Origin: JAFGFY01 sp964520425
Lineage (GTDB): Bacteria; Desulfobacterota; DSM-4660; Desulfatiglandales; HGW-15
DNA length: 8,953 nt
Reading direction: 5' to 3'
NCBI GenBank assembly: GCA_964520425.1
Contig: CAZFMX010000104.1
Span: 1-8,953, forward strand
Under the pieces are notes generated by a model. It saw only the letters and a program-made list of their open reading frames with translations, had not been told where the DNA came from and ran no database searches. Positions within the stretch are counted from its first letter, which is position 1, and each line of letters starts with the position of its first letter. Positions 7,125 to 8,953 of the stretch are shown piece after piece. The position numbers and the translations under genes are program-made.

Positions 7125-7158
7125 TTGAGATTCCTCCAGATCATCTTTAAAAGCCCCA

Positions 7159-8953
7159 TCAATCCAAATACAGGACATCCACCACCTTTCCCCCGGTCCC
7201 GGGATTGTAGATTCCGAAACCTAGGATGGGCTCTTCACTAAAGACCCTGAGATAGGCCGTCTCCGGGGGCAGACCGGGAAACAAACCCTCAACAAAATCA
7301 ACGGCATGATGATATCCCGCCAGCCCGTGGGGGACGTTGTAGAATATATAACTCCCCTCCAAAAGAGGATTCCCGTCTTTATCAAACGGGGTCGCCCAAA
7401 TATCCGTCTTTCTGCTATTGGCGTTTAGAAAGACCAGGCCTGTCCAGGCCGTATCCTTGGCAGGCCCGTACATAACGCAAAGCTCTGTTTTCGCCTCCCC
7501 TTCGGCCTTCAACGGCAGAGAGACAAACTCGTCCTCGGCGTGGTCGAATGACTGAAACCCACATAGAGGCCGGTCCGCGGTTATCTTTGCCCAGACATAC
7601 CCCGGATTCCAGTCTTCCTGGAACAGATCCTGGATTGGACCGATCCGACACCCATTAGGGGCTATGGACAGAGATTTGGCCTCACCTGCCTGACCATCCG
7701 ATGAATAGGCTGTGATATTCAAGATGGCGGTCTCTTCGTTGGGATTCAGAATGCCCACCTCCGTATTCCACCCGCCGCTTGTGGCAAGAAGGGGCAATAT
7801 CAGGGTCGTCCCAAGATGCTGCTCTCTAAGCAGCGGAACCCCCGCCGAAGCCTGATGAGTTCCCCATATGACAAGGCCCTGTGTCATCTTATCGGAGGAA
7901 AACTCCACCCAGGCCGTTCCTTCGGGTACGGCCCCGAATGACTCGATAAAACCCACCCTATTGCGGCCCGGGCCGATGACAAAGGGGCTCTCCATCAAGA
8001 TGTTGCCCTCCTGATCATAGGCGATCATGGTTATGGCAGCCTCCTCAATGACATCCGCGTTCATAAGGGCGATACCGCTCCACCATGATCCCATGTTTCG
8101 GATACGAGGGACAAAGAGCCTTTGGGCCGCTGCAATCCGAAACGGCATATTAACCAGTTGTTGTTCCGTGGAATAGCTGTAGAACCCGTAGGGAGGAACG
8201 GTGGCATCCAGATTGATGACCCTAGCGGTCTTTCCCTCTTCTGCGGTGTCAGGAAACAGGTTTCCCAAAGAGGTCTTAAACAGCGCCCCTTCCGGTACGG
8301 TGGCGTTCTCCAGGCCGATCATCTCTCTGTTTTTATCAAAGAGATTGAATCGTACTTGATCAAAATACCCTTCCTGACCCAAAAGGAGGAGTTCGGTCTC
8401 CCAACCCCCTAATTGGGCGACATGCGGGATCACCTCCGAAGGGGAGCCAAAGAACTCGATGTTGTAGTAGTCCCCGTCGACGGCCCCTGGCATGACGCGG
8501 ACATAGTAATAATCGCTCTGACTCACCACATCGATCTTGGAACCGTGATAGAACGATGATCCCACCTCACGGCCATCCCCGGCATAGATACGGACGTCCA
8601 AATCATCCAATGGGGATTGCAGAAAGGCGTAAAAATCTTGTCCCGCTTCAAGGAATACCCTGTACCAGTCTTCGTCCTGCGCGCTGCCCCAGAACCATTG
8701 ATATTCCACGGTATCCTGGACGGGATGGGCATCTTCAATGCTGTCGTTGGGCTCAAAACGATCATCACTGCTCATTTGGCCGCTCTCGACAATTTGGCGG
8801 ACCGCCCCCTCCTCGACATATGAACCGCTGATCACCGGAGATATGGGGAACCACAGAAAATCCGGATGCCAATCGATGCTGTCCCCTTCCCAGTAACCGG
8901 GGTCGTCCAGGATGTCTCCATTCTGGTCGATCTTCAGGGCATAGGTGTAGGTC
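7159..8953 (-). CDS. Secreted or surface protein with PPC-like domain and four tandem beta repeats (5' end outside window)
   Basis: The last 597 residues of a longer protein. The frame has no stop between 8835 and the right edge; it reads TYTYALKIDQNGDILDDPGY and onward before the GTG at 8835, so that codon is internal. Visible residues 63-170 resemble a bacterial pre-peptidase C-terminal (PPC) domain: DRFEPNDSIEDA, then EDWYRVFLEAGQ, DLDVRIYAGDG and YYYVRVMPG. Four repeats of about 105 residues follow, with conserved tryptophans at visible 184, 291, 395 and 503, and the protein ends on the last repeat with YNPGTGGKVVDVLYLD. There are no membrane segments and few cysteines, which fits an extracellular beta-rich protein; the signal peptide would lie outside the window. 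Any catalytic domain, such as a peptidase, could lie upstream. It has its own terminator and is probably not cotranscribed with the glycan genes. Function is unknown; it could be a substrate of the glycan machinery, but nothing shows this. Confidence 0.8.
   Translation of the reverse strand, partial: TYTYALKIDQNGDILDDPGYWEGDSIDWHPDFLWFPISPVISGSYVEEGAVRQIVESGQMSSDDRFEPNDSIEDAHPVQDTVEYQWFWGSAQDEDWYRVFLEAGQDFYAFLQSPLDDLDVRIYAGDGREVGSSFYHGSKIDVVSQSDYYYVRVMPGAVDGDYYNIEFFGSPSEVIPHVAQLGGWETELLLLGQEGYFDQVRFNLFDKNREMIGLENATVPEGALFKTSLGNLFPDTAEEGKTARVINLDATVPPYGFYSYSTEQQLVNMPFRIAAAQRLFVPRIRNMGSWWSGIALMNADVIEEAAITMIAYDQEGNILMESPFVIGPGRNRVGFIESFGAVPEGTAWVEFSSDKMTQGLVIWGTHQASAGVPLLREQHLGTTLILPLLATSGGWNTEVGILNPNEETAILNITAYSSDGQAGEAKSLSIAPNGCRIGPIQDLFQEDWNPGYVWAKITADRPLCGFQSFDHAEDEFVSLPLKAEGEAKTELCVMYGPAKDTAWTGLVFLNANSRKTDIWATPFDKDGNPLLEGSYIFYNVPHGLAGYHHAVDFVEGLFPGLPPETAYLRVFSEEPILGFGIYNPGTGGKVVDVLYLD
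7162..8424 (-). repeat. Four tandem protein repeats of about 105 residues
   Basis: Approximate units: 8424-8101, 8100-7783, 7782-7459 and 7458-7162. Each opens with a Trp-centred strand (GGWETELLLL, SWWSGIALMN, GGWNTEVGILN, TAWTGLVFLN), then an aromatic-Asp turn (NLFDKNRE, IAYDQEGN, TAYSSDGQ, TPFDKDGN), and closes with a strand pair ending near Gly-aromatic (PPYGFYSY, QGLVIWG, LCGFQSF, ILGFGIY). Tryptophan spacing is 107, 104 and 108 residues. The pattern suggests small beta-sandwich domains in a row. Units 2-4 are more alike than unit 1. DNA identity is low, so the duplication is old. Confidence 0.75.

Overview
The window (8,953 bases, all recognisable genes on the minus strand) looks like part of a cell-surface polysaccharide or glycoprotein assembly locus from a Gram-negative-type bacterium of mid GC content. 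The domain style (a GT-A glycosyltransferase with the FDPDI and FHFSGFD signatures, a two-domain methyltransferase with a coiled coil, a secreted protein with a pre-peptidase-like domain) reminds me of Desulfobacterota and related environmental anaerobes. That taxonomic guess is an inference and is weak.

Reading in the direction of transcription (high to low coordinates): (1) 8953-7159 is the 3' part of a secreted or surface protein. Its reading frame stays open to the right edge, so the true start lies outside. It carries a PPC-like beta domain followed by four tandem repeats of about 105 residues. It ends at a strong intrinsic terminator (7124-7089). (2) A sigma70-like promoter candidate follows at 7083-7055. 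(3) Three tightly packed genes come next: a GT4-type glycosyltransferase (7010-5241), a GT8-like GT-A glycosyltransferase (best start GTG at 5235, down to 4024) and a tandem double methyltransferase with a coiled-coil tail (4008-2320). The gaps of 5 and 15 bases mark an operon with likely translational coupling. (4) A 417-base stretch without a convincing gene (2319-1903) follows. (5) Last is a polytopic GT-C membrane glycosyltransferase of the GT39/ArnT/PMT kind (1902-205), with a terminator-like hairpin over its stop codon. Bases 1-192 hold nothing I can defend as a gene.

A working model, which is inference: the two soluble glycosyltransferases and the methyltransferase build or cap a glycan at the cytoplasmic face of the membrane, and the GT-C enzyme transfers a lipid-linked sugar on the outer face. 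The most unusual observation is that the two soluble glycosyltransferases, which have unrelated folds, end in clearly similar C-terminal helical tails, and the methyltransferase ends in a looser version. This suggests a common docking or membrane-association module. Short internal duplications with a 63-nt (21-residue) period occur in two neighbouring genes, and the secreted protein is built from a fourfold repeat I cannot match to a named family with certainty.
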